A DNA stretch of 64,000 nucleotides from Vibrio bathopelagicus (GTDB taxonomy: Bacteria; Pseudomonadota; Gammaproteobacteria; Enterobacterales; Vibrionaceae): the NCBI RefSeq assembly GCF_014879975.1, contig NZ_CP062500.1, positions 2,046,001 through 2,110,000 of the forward strand, read 5' to 3'. The notes below the pieces were generated by a model that worked only from the letters and a program-made list of their open reading frames with translations, was not told where the DNA came from and did not search any database. Positions 8,396 to 15,162 of the stretch are shown piece after piece. Position 1 is the stretch's first letter; each line of letters begins with the position of its first letter. Both the position numbers and the translations under genes were made by a program.

Positions 8396-8775
8396 TGACG
8401 CAAGCAGTGATACCTTACCTCTGCTTCAAAAATTCAATGGAATCCACAGGGTACTTACTCCCTTTCATGTTCCATTGTGCCATAGCGCAATCAAAGTAAA
8501 GCATGGGGCACTAATCTTACTTCAACTCCATTAGGTTAGTGTGCAAGGCAGAACTGTACTTTACGATTGGCTGCGCCATTAAACGTCTCTAGCTAAGACG
8601 AACAATGTTAAGGGGGACGGCCGCCCCCTTAGTATGGTCATGTCGAAACCACCTTATCTGAAACGCATATTATACAAGAAAAACCCCATATCTAGGCTAT
8701 TAGCGTTTATCTCACCTGTCGTCACTTCGTTGAGTTTTACCTAACTAATACATACATCTCAATTGGAGAATTATC
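8396..8775. other. Non-coding gap with a GC-rich hairpin
   Basis: No ORF with a ribosome-binding site is visible. The main structure is the hairpin at 8609-8631, listed separately. The 120 bp before the next gene probably hold its promoter. Confidence 0.5.
8609..8631. terminator. GC-rich perfect hairpin, possible terminator
   Basis: The arms TAAGGGGG and CCCCCTTA are perfectly complementary around a 7-nt loop (acggccg). No T-run follows on either strand, so it may be a protein-binding or mRNA-stabilising hairpin rather than an intrinsic terminator. Confidence 0.4.
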
Positions 8776-9063
8776 ATGAAATCAATCATTACTAAAATCA
8801 TCACACTAGCTGCTTTAACCATCTCAATGAACGTGAGTGCTGAAAGCGCTATTGATGCGCTCAGTGTCGAATCGATTAAAGCTACTCTTACACCTGAGCA
8901 GATTCAACAATCCCTCAGCCAGTGGAAAGAGAACCAACTAAAACAAGTTGAATCACGCGCTCAGAACATCTCTGATAGAGCGCCTATTGAGGCAAGGCGA
9001 CAATTAGTGAAGTCTCAAGTCGAGCAAGAATACAAACAGACAGCGAAAGCCTTAGGCTTGTAG
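8776..9063 (+). CDS. Small exported protein of unknown function
   Basis: 95 residues with a clear signal peptide: MKSIITKIITLAALTISMNVSA, cleavage expected after VSA. The mature part (about 73 residues) is helical and charged, rich in Gln, Glu and Lys, with TPEQIQQSLSQWKENQLKQVE, so a coiled coil in the periplasm is plausible. GGAG lies before the ATG (ATTGGAGAATTATC), and a strong intrinsic terminator follows at 9083. It stands as its own transcription unit in the island. I do not recognise the family. Confidence 0.75.
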   Translation: MKSIITKIITLAALTISMNVSAESAIDALSVESIKATLTPEQIQQSLSQWKENQLKQVESRAQNISDRAPIEARRQLVKSQVEQEYKQTAKALGL

Positions 9064-9082
9064 CTTGTCGATTATTAGGAAG

Positions 9083-9105
9083 GGAGCGTAACGCTCCTTT
9101 TTTTT
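9083..9105 (+). terminator. Intrinsic terminator of the small exported protein gene
   Basis: GGAGCG and CGCTCC form a 6-bp stem with a 3-nt loop, followed by eight T residues, 20 bp after the stop codon. Confidence 0.9.
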
Positions 9106-9108
9106 GCT

Positions 9109-9369
9109 TCAATACGAAGCGAAAGGATTAACTCGCTTCTCAGGGGTAACGTAATGTGGGCTATTTTTCATTTCAGCCTGCTCTCGCTTGAAATTGCTTT
9201 GACTCACCTTTCTCATTAAGAACTCATCAACCAAGGATTCTTCCCAGCCAACAGTACGAGCAGATATTTGAATGCTTGCAGGAAACTCACCAGCAGCAAT
9301 CAATCGGTAGAGAGTCGCCTTGCTCAACCCTGTTTTATCTAACACTTCTCTTAATCGAATCAATCTCAT
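9109..9369 (-). CDS. AlpA-family DNA-binding regulator (86 aa)
   Basis: From ATG 9369 the protein reads MRLIRLREVLDKTGLSKATLYRLI, then AGEFPASIQISARTVGWEESLVDEF: the AlpA helix-turn-helix. A basic tail follows. An upstream extension to 9435 exists in frame but lacks the family pattern. It is the third AlpA-type gene in the island, convergent with the small exported protein gene, and faces a long non-coding stretch (9370-10051) that must contain its promoter. Confidence 0.85.
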   Translation of the reverse strand: MRLIRLREVLDKTGLSKATLYRLIAAGEFPASIQISARTVGWEESLVDEFLMRKVSQSNFKREQAEMKNSPHYVTPEKRVNPFASY

Positions 9370-10051
9370 TTTGACCTCACTCACTACGGTTGTAAAAACG
9401 ATGACTCCCTTAGACGCCAAGATATCTAGCACCACAGGGAATCACCTAGTCTCATACAATAAGTAACAATGAGTTCGTAACGACCTTGCACACTATCGAT
9501 AGGGCAACAACTCATTTCCAGATTAGTTAGCTTCGACTCAACATTACATTCAATATGAAAAATTGATCTGTAATTGATTGATATTGATAAACATAAGAGT
9601 CTTTAGGACTCTTAATTGACTAGAATAAATTTGATAGAAAAAAGAGATAAGAAAAAGATTTATAATGATGTCGCATGGTCATGCTCCTCTATGCATTATA
9701 AATCCTACCCAGTCTTCTCTGCTCTCTTAATCTAACAGACACAACCGAATCTCTTCAGTCATGCCTGTTAGGTAGAGCCCCTTGTCGAAACAGAAGCTCT
9801 CTATACAATAGGGATGAGAATGTATTTTTTATTTGCAGAAGATAGTGCAGCCTTTTGTATCAACATGGAAAACAATTCTAATACTCGTCGAACTAGTGAG
9901 ATTCACATTCCACATTGAATAGATACAAGGTTGTCTCGCTACCTTAAGCCAGCAAGTTGCTCACCTATAGATCAATTTGTCAAAAGACTAGGCGAGTGAC
10001 CAAACAGTACCACTCTGATAAATATCAAAACTATTCGTAATAAATTATGTC
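9370..10051. other. 682-bp non-coding stretch with nested inverted repeats
   Basis: I see no credible coding sequence. It contains an 8-bp hairpin TAAGAGTC/GACTCTTA (9594-9614) and a two-level inverted repeat at 9657-9704, listed separately. The stretch is AT-rich and lies between the AlpA gene and the winged-helix gene, both on the minus strand. It could encode a small RNA or contain an element-specific cis site such as an origin or recombination site (inference). Confidence 0.45.
9657..9704. repeat. Nested inverted repeat (11-bp outer, 5-bp inner)
   Basis: The outer arms GATTTATAATG (9657-9667) and CATTATAAATC (9694-9704) are perfectly complementary. Inside the 26-nt loop a second palindrome, GCATG-GT-CATGC (9673-9684), can form its own stem. 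There is no T-run. The double-stem shape fits a structured RNA or a cruciform recognition site better than a terminator. Confidence 0.55.
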
Positions 10052-11116
10052 TTACCAATTATCTGAAAACGTCAACGATGCATCAAAAGCAAACTTAAGA
10101 CCTTTCATGACTTCAGAGAGCCCCACCTTTATCATTTCCAACTCGTCAACATTCAACTCGTTATCAAGGATCCCCTGATAAGCCTTGGACAATGGACATA
10201 GCGCTTCCAAATGAAAATTGGTATCTGGATGTTGGATACAGTGTATAGATAAGTTGAACAACAAATGCTTAGCAATGGCAGGCCTTAACAAATCGGAATG
10301 TATATCTATCAGCGCTCGTTTCACTTCATCGCAACACTCCCCCTTAGACTGCATAATTATTGAACTTACTAACACATCATAATCATAGTTTGATTCGTAA
10401 CTCTCTAGTAATAGGTCGGAGTAACTCACAAGCTTTCTACCCTCATCTGAAAAAAGAAGTCCATAACTACTACTTACGACACCATACAAGTATTTCCCAG
10501 TAAAGCCTGAACTCAGCTTTGTGATTACTCCTAAGGATATTAAACGCTCCAACTGATTACGGACACCGTCGACACCAACACCAGAAAACTTAGCTAGCTC
10601 TTTCGTTCCAGGAATAACTATACATCCTAATGGTGATTTTGATATCAACCAGAAGAGTATTAAACGTCCCGCATAACTCAAACAATCGACTGCATCAATC
10701 CAACTCTTATTAACACCACTCCCCTTATCTACTACTGAGTAAAGGCAATAAAGTGATAGCGCATCGACCTCTCCTCTATCAGGCTGAAACGATGCAAATC
10801 TTAAATGATTTTTCATCACAACTGAGTACATTGAGAAACGATAGCAATATTGCCTCGAATCAATTCGATGCTTATGTAACACGCCTTGTTTAACGAGAGA
10901 GGTTATGCTCGCTTTTATCATATTTTCTGGAAAGGCAAATTTTATCGATAGCTCTTTAACCGACAATATGTACTCAGCTTCTACGCCCTCATGATGCAAT
11001 AAATTCAGCATAAATAGTTTATCTCTTGCGATTAAACCTCTTAACCATTTATCAACAATTTGAAATTCAACCACAAATAAACCTATAGGTATTTTAGCTT
11101 TAGTGACATGTAACAT
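10052..11116 (-). CDS. Double winged-helix protein, putative island control or replication protein
   Basis: 354 residues, no known family recognised. Two winged-helix-like segments can be seen: about residues 50-90 (SVKELSIKFAFPENMIKASITSLVKQGVLHK) and about 165-215 (GTKELAKFSGVGVDGVRNQLERLISLGVITK, then a wing ending KYLYGVV). Two tandem winged helices are the layout of plasmid Rep_3-type initiators and of some MarR/TrmB-like regulators. It is divergent from the MatP-like gene, and the 93-bp gap holds repeated TGTCA/TGACA motifs, so one of the two proteins probably binds there. Function remains unknown. Confidence 0.6.
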   Translation of the reverse strand: MLHVTKAKIPIGLFVVEFQIVDKWLRGLIARDKLFMLNLLHHEGVEAEYILSVKELSIKFAFPENMIKASITSLVKQGVLHKHRIDSRQYCYRFSMYSVVMKNHLRFASFQPDRGEVDALSLYCLYSVVDKGSGVNKSWIDAVDCLSYAGRLILFWLISKSPLGCIVIPGTKELAKFSGVGVDGVRNQLERLISLGVITKLSSGFTGKYLYGVVSSSYGLLFSDEGRKLVSYSDLLLESYESNYDYDVLVSSIIMQSKGECCDEVKRALIDIHSDLLRPAIAKHLLFNLSIHCIQHPDTNFHLEALCPLSKAYQGILDNELNVDELEMIKVGLSEVMKGLKFAFDASLTFSDNW

Positions 11117-11166
11117 AACACATAATGACTACATGTCACACTTCAAAAAGTGACACCTACATGTCA
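11104..11166. promoter_or_regulatory. Operator-like cluster of TACATGTCA/GTGAC repeats between divergent genes
   Basis: TACATGTCA occurs three times: inverted at 11104-11112 and direct at 11130-11138 and 11158-11166. Between the last two, TGTCAC (11134-11139) and GTGACA (11150-11155) form an inverted pair, and TGACA-N6-TGTCA spans 11151-11166. GTGAC/GTCAC are also the half-sites of the E. coli matS site bound by MatP, though the spacing differs. The cluster overlaps the start of the minus-strand gene and precedes the plus-strand gene. Confidence 0.6.
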
Positions 11167-11209
11167 TCTCGCATTTCGATATACTGAGTAAAAAATAGGG
11201 AGTCTTCAT

Positions 11210-11959
11210 ATGAGAGCATTGGATAAATGGGATGTGAGTTGGGTTGACCAGTTAACTGAAAACGAGCTTGATTGGTTAATTACTCATTTAGACAAGAAGG
11301 GAATTTCGTCCCCTTACGATACCATCAGTGAAAGCTTTGATTTGTCTAAGAAAGAGTATGTCTGCAACCGTTTGGTGACGATAAACTCTGCGGGTGAATA
11401 TAGAAAAATCAGACAAAGCTACCGGCAGTTCAAATACAGGCAATCTAGCTCCTCAAAGACCAGAAGCTATACGCTGAGCAATCAAGCAATTACCGAACTC
11501 GACAAGCTGCGCTTTTCACTCGCACAAGCACAGAATAGAAACACTCCACTCTCAAAGTCAGACGTAATCGAACATTTAATCTATGACACGTACAACGACT
11601 TAATTGACAGAAAGAGCGTAGAACGCCTTGCCCATAAACAGCTAAAACATGAAAAAGACATTGAAAAATTAAGGTATGAAAAAATCAATTTTGCTAATGC
11701 TAGAATGGAAAAGCTAAGAGAAAGAGCTCAATCTAATCAGACTTCAGTCATTGATCAACTTACTGTTGAGAATGAAGAACTTTATAAAGAGCTTGAGAGT
11801 GAGATGAATATAAATTCACTATTAGAGGATAAAATAAAAACCCAAACGTCCTATCATGATCAGACTATTTCAGAGAATGAAAAATTGAAAACAGAAGTTG
11901 ATGAGCTTAAAAAACAAATTCAAGCTTTGCTAGCAGCTAAAAAACGCCTCGGTCTTTGA
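11210..11959 (+). CDS. MatP-like ribbon-helix-helix protein with C-terminal coiled coil
   Basis: 249 residues; GGGAG precedes the ATG at 11210. At about residues 76-125 a basic stretch (YRKIRQSYRQFKYRQ) is followed by SYTLSNQAITELDKL and PLSKSDVIEHLIYDTY: one strand plus two helices, the ribbon-helix-helix pattern. The order (helical N-terminus, basic region, RHH, long coiled coil from about residue 135 to the end) matches chromosome-organising MatP, with a longer coiled coil. No sequence search was possible, so the relationship is by architecture and short motif likeness only. It is divergent from the winged-helix gene across a cluster of GTGAC/GTCAC half-sites. Confidence 0.55.
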   Translation: MRALDKWDVSWVDQLTENELDWLITHLDKKGISSPYDTISESFDLSKKEYVCNRLVTINSAGEYRKIRQSYRQFKYRQSSSSKTRSYTLSNQAITELDKLRFSLAQAQNRNTPLSKSDVIEHLIYDTYNDLIDRKSVERLAHKQLKHEKDIEKLRYEKINFANARMEKLRERAQSNQTSVIDQLTVENEELYKELESEMNINSLLEDKIKTQTSYHDQTISENEKLKTEVDELKKQIQALLAAKKRLGL

Positions 11960-12179
11960 TGGTACTCAACCAGGTAAAGAGTGTTACCTTGTCCTCCGTT
12001 CTAAACCCAAAACTTAGGTCGTCAGCATCTCTGGGCAAGGCATTCCGTTGACCTTTTTCACGTAATGGTTTCAGGGGTTCTTTCGAGCTAATTGTGACTG
12101 CAGCACGCAAAATCAATACTGGATTAGTTGTCACCAACCAATTTGTCGAGTGTTGATAGTACTAATACTCGGTCTGCAA

Positions 12180-13421
12180 TTAACCCACAATCTTAAGGCT
12201 CTTTTTACCACTCATCGACAAGCTTCCTGTTGCAGCTTCTTCAATATGATCACTCCACCACGCCATTAGAACTTTGCGACGTTCAAGGTAGTCTGTGCGG
12301 TTATATGCGCTTCTCACCTTATCTCTATCAACATGAGAGAGCGCAGCTTCAATAATATCTGGATCGAAGTTCTGCTCATTTAGAGTGGTACTGGCTAATG
12401 CACGTAAACCGTGAGAAGTTTGCCTGCCCTTCATACCCATTCGTACCAATGCTTTATTTGCTGTCTCTTTATTGATGTGATTGGGGTTGCTTTTGTCTGC
12501 TGGGAAAATGTATTCACTTTCACCCGTGATGAAATCAATTGTTTCTAATAGGTCTAAAGTTTGTTTTGTTAAAGGAACAGTGTGTACTCTTCCTTTTTTC
12601 ATTCGTTCAGCAGGAATGATCCAAAGCATCTTTTCTCTATCAATTTCATCCCAACGTGCCCCGGCTGTTTCAGCTGGCCTTGTCATAGTATGAAGTTGCC
12701 ATTCTAGCAAGCAGCGAGTGATCGGCTTAATTGACGCGTAGTTGATTGTTTTGAGGAGTTCTGGAAGCTCATCTGGGGCTAACGCAGCTTGGTTGGTTAC
12801 CTTGGCGGTTTCAAATGCTTTACCAATACCTGCGAGCTTGTTGTGCTCAATAACACCTGTGTTTACTGCAAAGGTCATTATCTCATTGAGATTGCGACAC
12901 AAGCGCCCTACTGTTTCTAATTTACCTTGGTTCGCAATAGGTTTAATTGTTTTAATCGCTTGAGGGGCTGTAATATCGCTAAGTGGACACTTACCTAGAT
13001 CCGGCAAGAGGTACTTTTCTATTCGTTGTTTTAACTTTTTAGCCGTTTGCTCTTTGACGCTTGTTCTCTTCACTTCAATCCAATCATCAAATACCGACTG
13101 TAACGTATTCGACAATTCTAACTGTTTTTCTCTAAGAGTAGTGTCACGGTGCTCTTTAGGGTCAATACCATCAGCAAGTAGTTCTCTCGCTTCAATAGCT
13201 TTGGTTCGAGCTTTAGCAAGCGATACAGATGGGTATTTACCAATACTGAGGTTTGCTCGCTTACGAGTAATTGGACGGTAATAGTTAAAGAGCCACAATT
13301 TGGAGCCATTAGGCTTTATTCTCAATGCAAGTCCATCGCCATCGAGCAGGTTATATTCCTTTTCTTTAGGTTTTGCTTGCAAGATCTGCGTAGCCGTTAA
13401 TGGGGTTGTTTTCTTAGCCAT
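12180..13421 (-). CDS. P4-type tyrosine recombinase (island integrase)
   Basis: 413 residues. The N-terminal DUF4102-type arm-binding domain (LLDGDGLALRIKPNGSKLWLFNY, LSIGKYPSVSLAKAR) is typical of P4/CP4-57 integrases. Catalytic residues are visible: Arg in HTMTRPAETAGARWDE, the HxLR box in SHGLRALASTTLNE, His in ALSHVDRDKVRSAYN, and the Tyr nucleophile in YNRTDYLERRKVL. It starts 175 bp from the 3' end of tRNA-Val and should integrate and excise the island there. The ATG at 13421 is followed by the family start MAKKTTPLTATQI. It looks intact. Confidence 0.95.
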   Translation of the reverse strand: MAKKTTPLTATQILQAKPKEKEYNLLDGDGLALRIKPNGSKLWLFNYYRPITRKRANLSIGKYPSVSLAKARTKAIEARELLADGIDPKEHRDTTLREKQLELSNTLQSVFDDWIEVKRTSVKEQTAKKLKQRIEKYLLPDLGKCPLSDITAPQAIKTIKPIANQGKLETVGRLCRNLNEIMTFAVNTGVIEHNKLAGIGKAFETAKVTNQAALAPDELPELLKTINYASIKPITRCLLEWQLHTMTRPAETAGARWDEIDREKMLWIIPAERMKKGRVHTVPLTKQTLDLLETIDFITGESEYIFPADKSNPNHINKETANKALVRMGMKGRQTSHGLRALASTTLNEQNFDPDIIEAALSHVDRDKVRSAYNRTDYLERRKVLMAWWSDHIEEAATGSLSMSGKKSLKIVG

Positions 13422-13561
13422 AGTAACATCACCAATCCATGTTCCCTTCTAATGTTACCAATAGTGTTACTTTAAACTGTGGATTTTACAAGATGCTATT
13501 GGACGTTCTCGGAAGTGAAATTCGCTAAATCACTGATAAAACAAGGAATTCAGGACACACA

Positions 13562-13584
13562 AAAGCCCACACTAGGTGGGCTTT
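13562..13584 (-). terminator. Terminator downstream of tRNA-Val
   Basis: AAAGCCCAC and GTGGGCTTT form a 9-bp stem with a 5-nt loop 11 bp past the tRNA 3' end. It reads as an intrinsic terminator on the minus strand, with T residues following, and also has a T-rich tail on the plus side. Confidence 0.8.
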
Positions 13585-13595
13585 CTTTTTGAATT

Positions 13596-13672
13596 TGGTG
13601 CCCGCTACTGGACTCGAACCAGTGACACCTTGCATGTCATGCAAGTACTCTAACCAACTGAGCTAAGCGGGC
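13596..13672 (-). tRNA. tRNA-Val (anticodon GAC)
   Basis: 77 nt including an encoded CCA. Acceptor stem GCCCGCT/AGCGGGC, anticodon stem CTTGC/GCAAG with loop ATGACAT giving anticodon GAC, and T arm with GGTTCGAGTCC. The discriminator base is A. It is intact and is the presumed attachment site for the island to its left. Confidence 0.96.
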
Positions 13673-13937
13673 AATGCTGTGAAACTTAACTAACCGCTTT
13701 ACTAAGTGGCTAACGCTTCAGAACGAGATGGATAATAGCGAGTGAATGGGTAGCGCGCAAGGATAAATTTACACAAAACTGATCGTTTGCTTTTAAAAAC
13801 AACAATCAGAATAAATTTTAAACACAAAGCAGATCAATGGCTTGAAGTAGATCACATTTCGCCTCTACTTCAATAGCTACATACATCTGCCGGTTTCGTG
13901 TCTTATTACCTTGCTCTAAGTATTTATACTCAAGATA

Positions 13938-14606
13938 TTAGTTAGAATCTTCATCCACATCGAACACAACATTGTAATTCTCGGTGTAAGTACAATTAGG
14001 TTGACGGCTACATGTGAAGAAGCGTCGGCCTTTATAGTCACCTTGGCTTGCCAACTTGATGATCATCGGGCTACCGCACTTCTTACAGAATCGAACTTCT
14101 TTCGATGGTTCAATAAGGTCAATATGAGTTGCCAATAACCTTTTCAAACGACTCACCTGGTAGCTGTGTTTTACCGATGCACCAATCAAGGGTAACCCTG
14201 CCGATTTGCACACGTGTATTAGCAGCTTCTCGCGATCTACCTTGCCCTTATTCAGCTCTTTGCCGTTGTCGAGCTCGATGATGACTCTTGGCTCTAACGT
14301 ACGCGGGTCACACACCACAAAGTCGAAATAGCTTCGTGCGATTTTATTGTTCGCGATGAACCAGTTTTTCTTGGTATTCGATTTTGCAGGCGCAAGTACG
14401 TTTGCCATGTTCACTTTTGCAAACACCACGCCATGATTGCCCACTGCGGAGATCAAGGCCGTATAAAAGGTGGCTTGCTGTACGTTGAGCAATGCGCCTT
14501 TCTTTTGGTAAGCGTGGTCTTTGGTGTCGTCGTGTTTAAACACATACTTTTGAATAAAGTAAAAGAACACAACAAGAACCACTACAACGATAAAAATATT
14601 AGTCAT
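13938..14606 (-). CDS. Membrane-anchored DUF2726 protein with topoisomerase-type zinc ribbon
   Basis: 222 residues from the ATG at 14606; a TTG 12 bp upstream is the only longer option. An N-terminal membrane helix (IFIVVVVLVVFFYFIQ) is followed by a DUF2726 domain: TFYTALISAVG, YFDFVVCDPRTLEPRVIIELDNG and REKLLIHVCKSAGLPLI, a restriction-endonuclease-like fold with DFVV and E-x-D-x-G. The C-terminus has a zinc ribbon (FCKKCGSPM ... FFTCSRQPNC), as in topoisomerase I tails. Location in the inner membrane with domains in the cytoplasm is inferred. Physiological role unknown. Confidence 0.8.
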   Translation of the reverse strand: MTNIFIVVVVLVVFFYFIQKYVFKHDDTKDHAYQKKGALLNVQQATFYTALISAVGNHGVVFAKVNMANVLAPAKSNTKKNWFIANNKIARSYFDFVVCDPRTLEPRVIIELDNGKELNKGKVDREKLLIHVCKSAGLPLIGASVKHSYQVSRLKRLLATHIDLIEPSKEVRFCKKCGSPMIIKLASQGDYKGRRFFTCSRQPNCTYTENYNVVFDVDEDSN

Positions 14607-14801
14607 TTTTGAATGCAATCACGTAAATAGGGAGATTAGAAGAGTTTGTAGCCTAAGTAGAAAGCCAGCATGTGGCAAGAAAAAGAAAATCAATTGCTAA
14701 CAAACATCACGCCCTTTCAAGCCAGCCAAGAAGAAAGTGTCAATTGATGAGTTCGACACAGCTCACCCATTTGATCATTTTAAGAATATTTACACCCTAA
14801 C

Positions 14802-14850
14802 TTGATGTAGATCAATTTGCGCACATTTGTGATCACTTAGATTGAAAAAC
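14802..14850 (+). promoter_or_regulatory. Class II FNR-dependent promoter
   Basis: TTGATGTAGATCAA (14802-14815) is an exact match to the FNR consensus TTGAT-N4-ATCAA. A -10 element TAGATT lies at 14838-14843, so transcription should start near 14850, which puts the site centre at -41.5: the standard class II position. It drives the 61-residue gene at 14880. Confidence 0.75.
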
Positions 14851-14879
14851 GTTAGGCAAATGTTAATAAGGAAATTGAT

Positions 14880-15065
14880 ATGACACTAAAACAAGACCCT
14901 CGATGTTACACCGATGTCTGTGTAGATGGTAAATGGTTCCACTACGATCATTGCGGAACGCAAGCCTACATGCTGAAAGGTGGATCTTCTGCTGTGTTCG
15001 AGCTTTCTAAAGAGCCTGCGACAGAAGGCGAATTAGTAGAAATGCTGCAAGGCATCGCAAAGTAA
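14880..15065 (+). CDS. Small protein of unknown function, predicted FNR-activated
   Basis: 61 residues, ATG at 14880 with AAGGAAATTGAT before it. The sequence has Cys9, Cys14 and Cys25 (RCYTDVCVDG, YDHCGTQAYM) and a short acidic C-terminus. No signal peptide or membrane segment is visible, so it should be cytoplasmic. The three cysteines and the perfect upstream FNR box suggest a part in the low-oxygen response, possibly metal or redox linked (inference). I do not recognise a named family. Confidence 0.7.
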   Translation: MTLKQDPRCYTDVCVDGKWFHYDHCGTQAYMLKGGSSAVFELSKEPATEGELVEMLQGIAK

Positions 15066-15162
15066 GTTAATACGCTCATCTAACACTGACACCAAAATTA
15101 CCGCCTAGAAGTCATTCTTATCTAACCACGATCAGAATGGCTTTTTATTCCCTAATTACCGA

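Larger units (their letters stand above)
1..13595. mobile_element. Genomic island at tRNA-Val (one end, left end outside window)
   Basis: The segment begins at the 3' end of tRNA-Val(GAC) and runs left past the window edge. A P4-type tyrosine integrase is the first gene beside the tRNA, the classic layout of tRNA-borne islands. The cargo is typical of such elements: three AlpA-type regulators, RadC/JAMM protein, two DUF2787 proteins, phage-type adenine methylase, WYL regulator, and a helicase/HNH/methyltransferase cluster. I found no second copy of the tRNA 3' end inside the window, so the distal attachment site must lie further left. The right border at the tRNA is inferred from architecture, not from a visible repeat pair. 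Confidence 0.8.

Noticed and set aside
8396..8775. Integron attC-like site
   Set aside because: The hairpin at 8609-8631 is short and symmetric, without the R and L box pairs of attC, and no cassette array surrounds it.
11937..12137. 66-codon minus-strand ORF between the MatP-like gene and the integrase
   Set aside because: It starts only at TTG or GTG without a ribosome site, overlaps the 3' end of the MatP-like gene and shows no recognisable domain. It may be a remnant but I cannot support it as a gene.
13842..13855. FNR-like sequence TTGAAGTAGATCAC
   Set aside because: It deviates from the consensus in both halves and has no gene at the proper distance: it is past the end of the DUF2726 gene and about 170 bp upstream of tRNA-Val.
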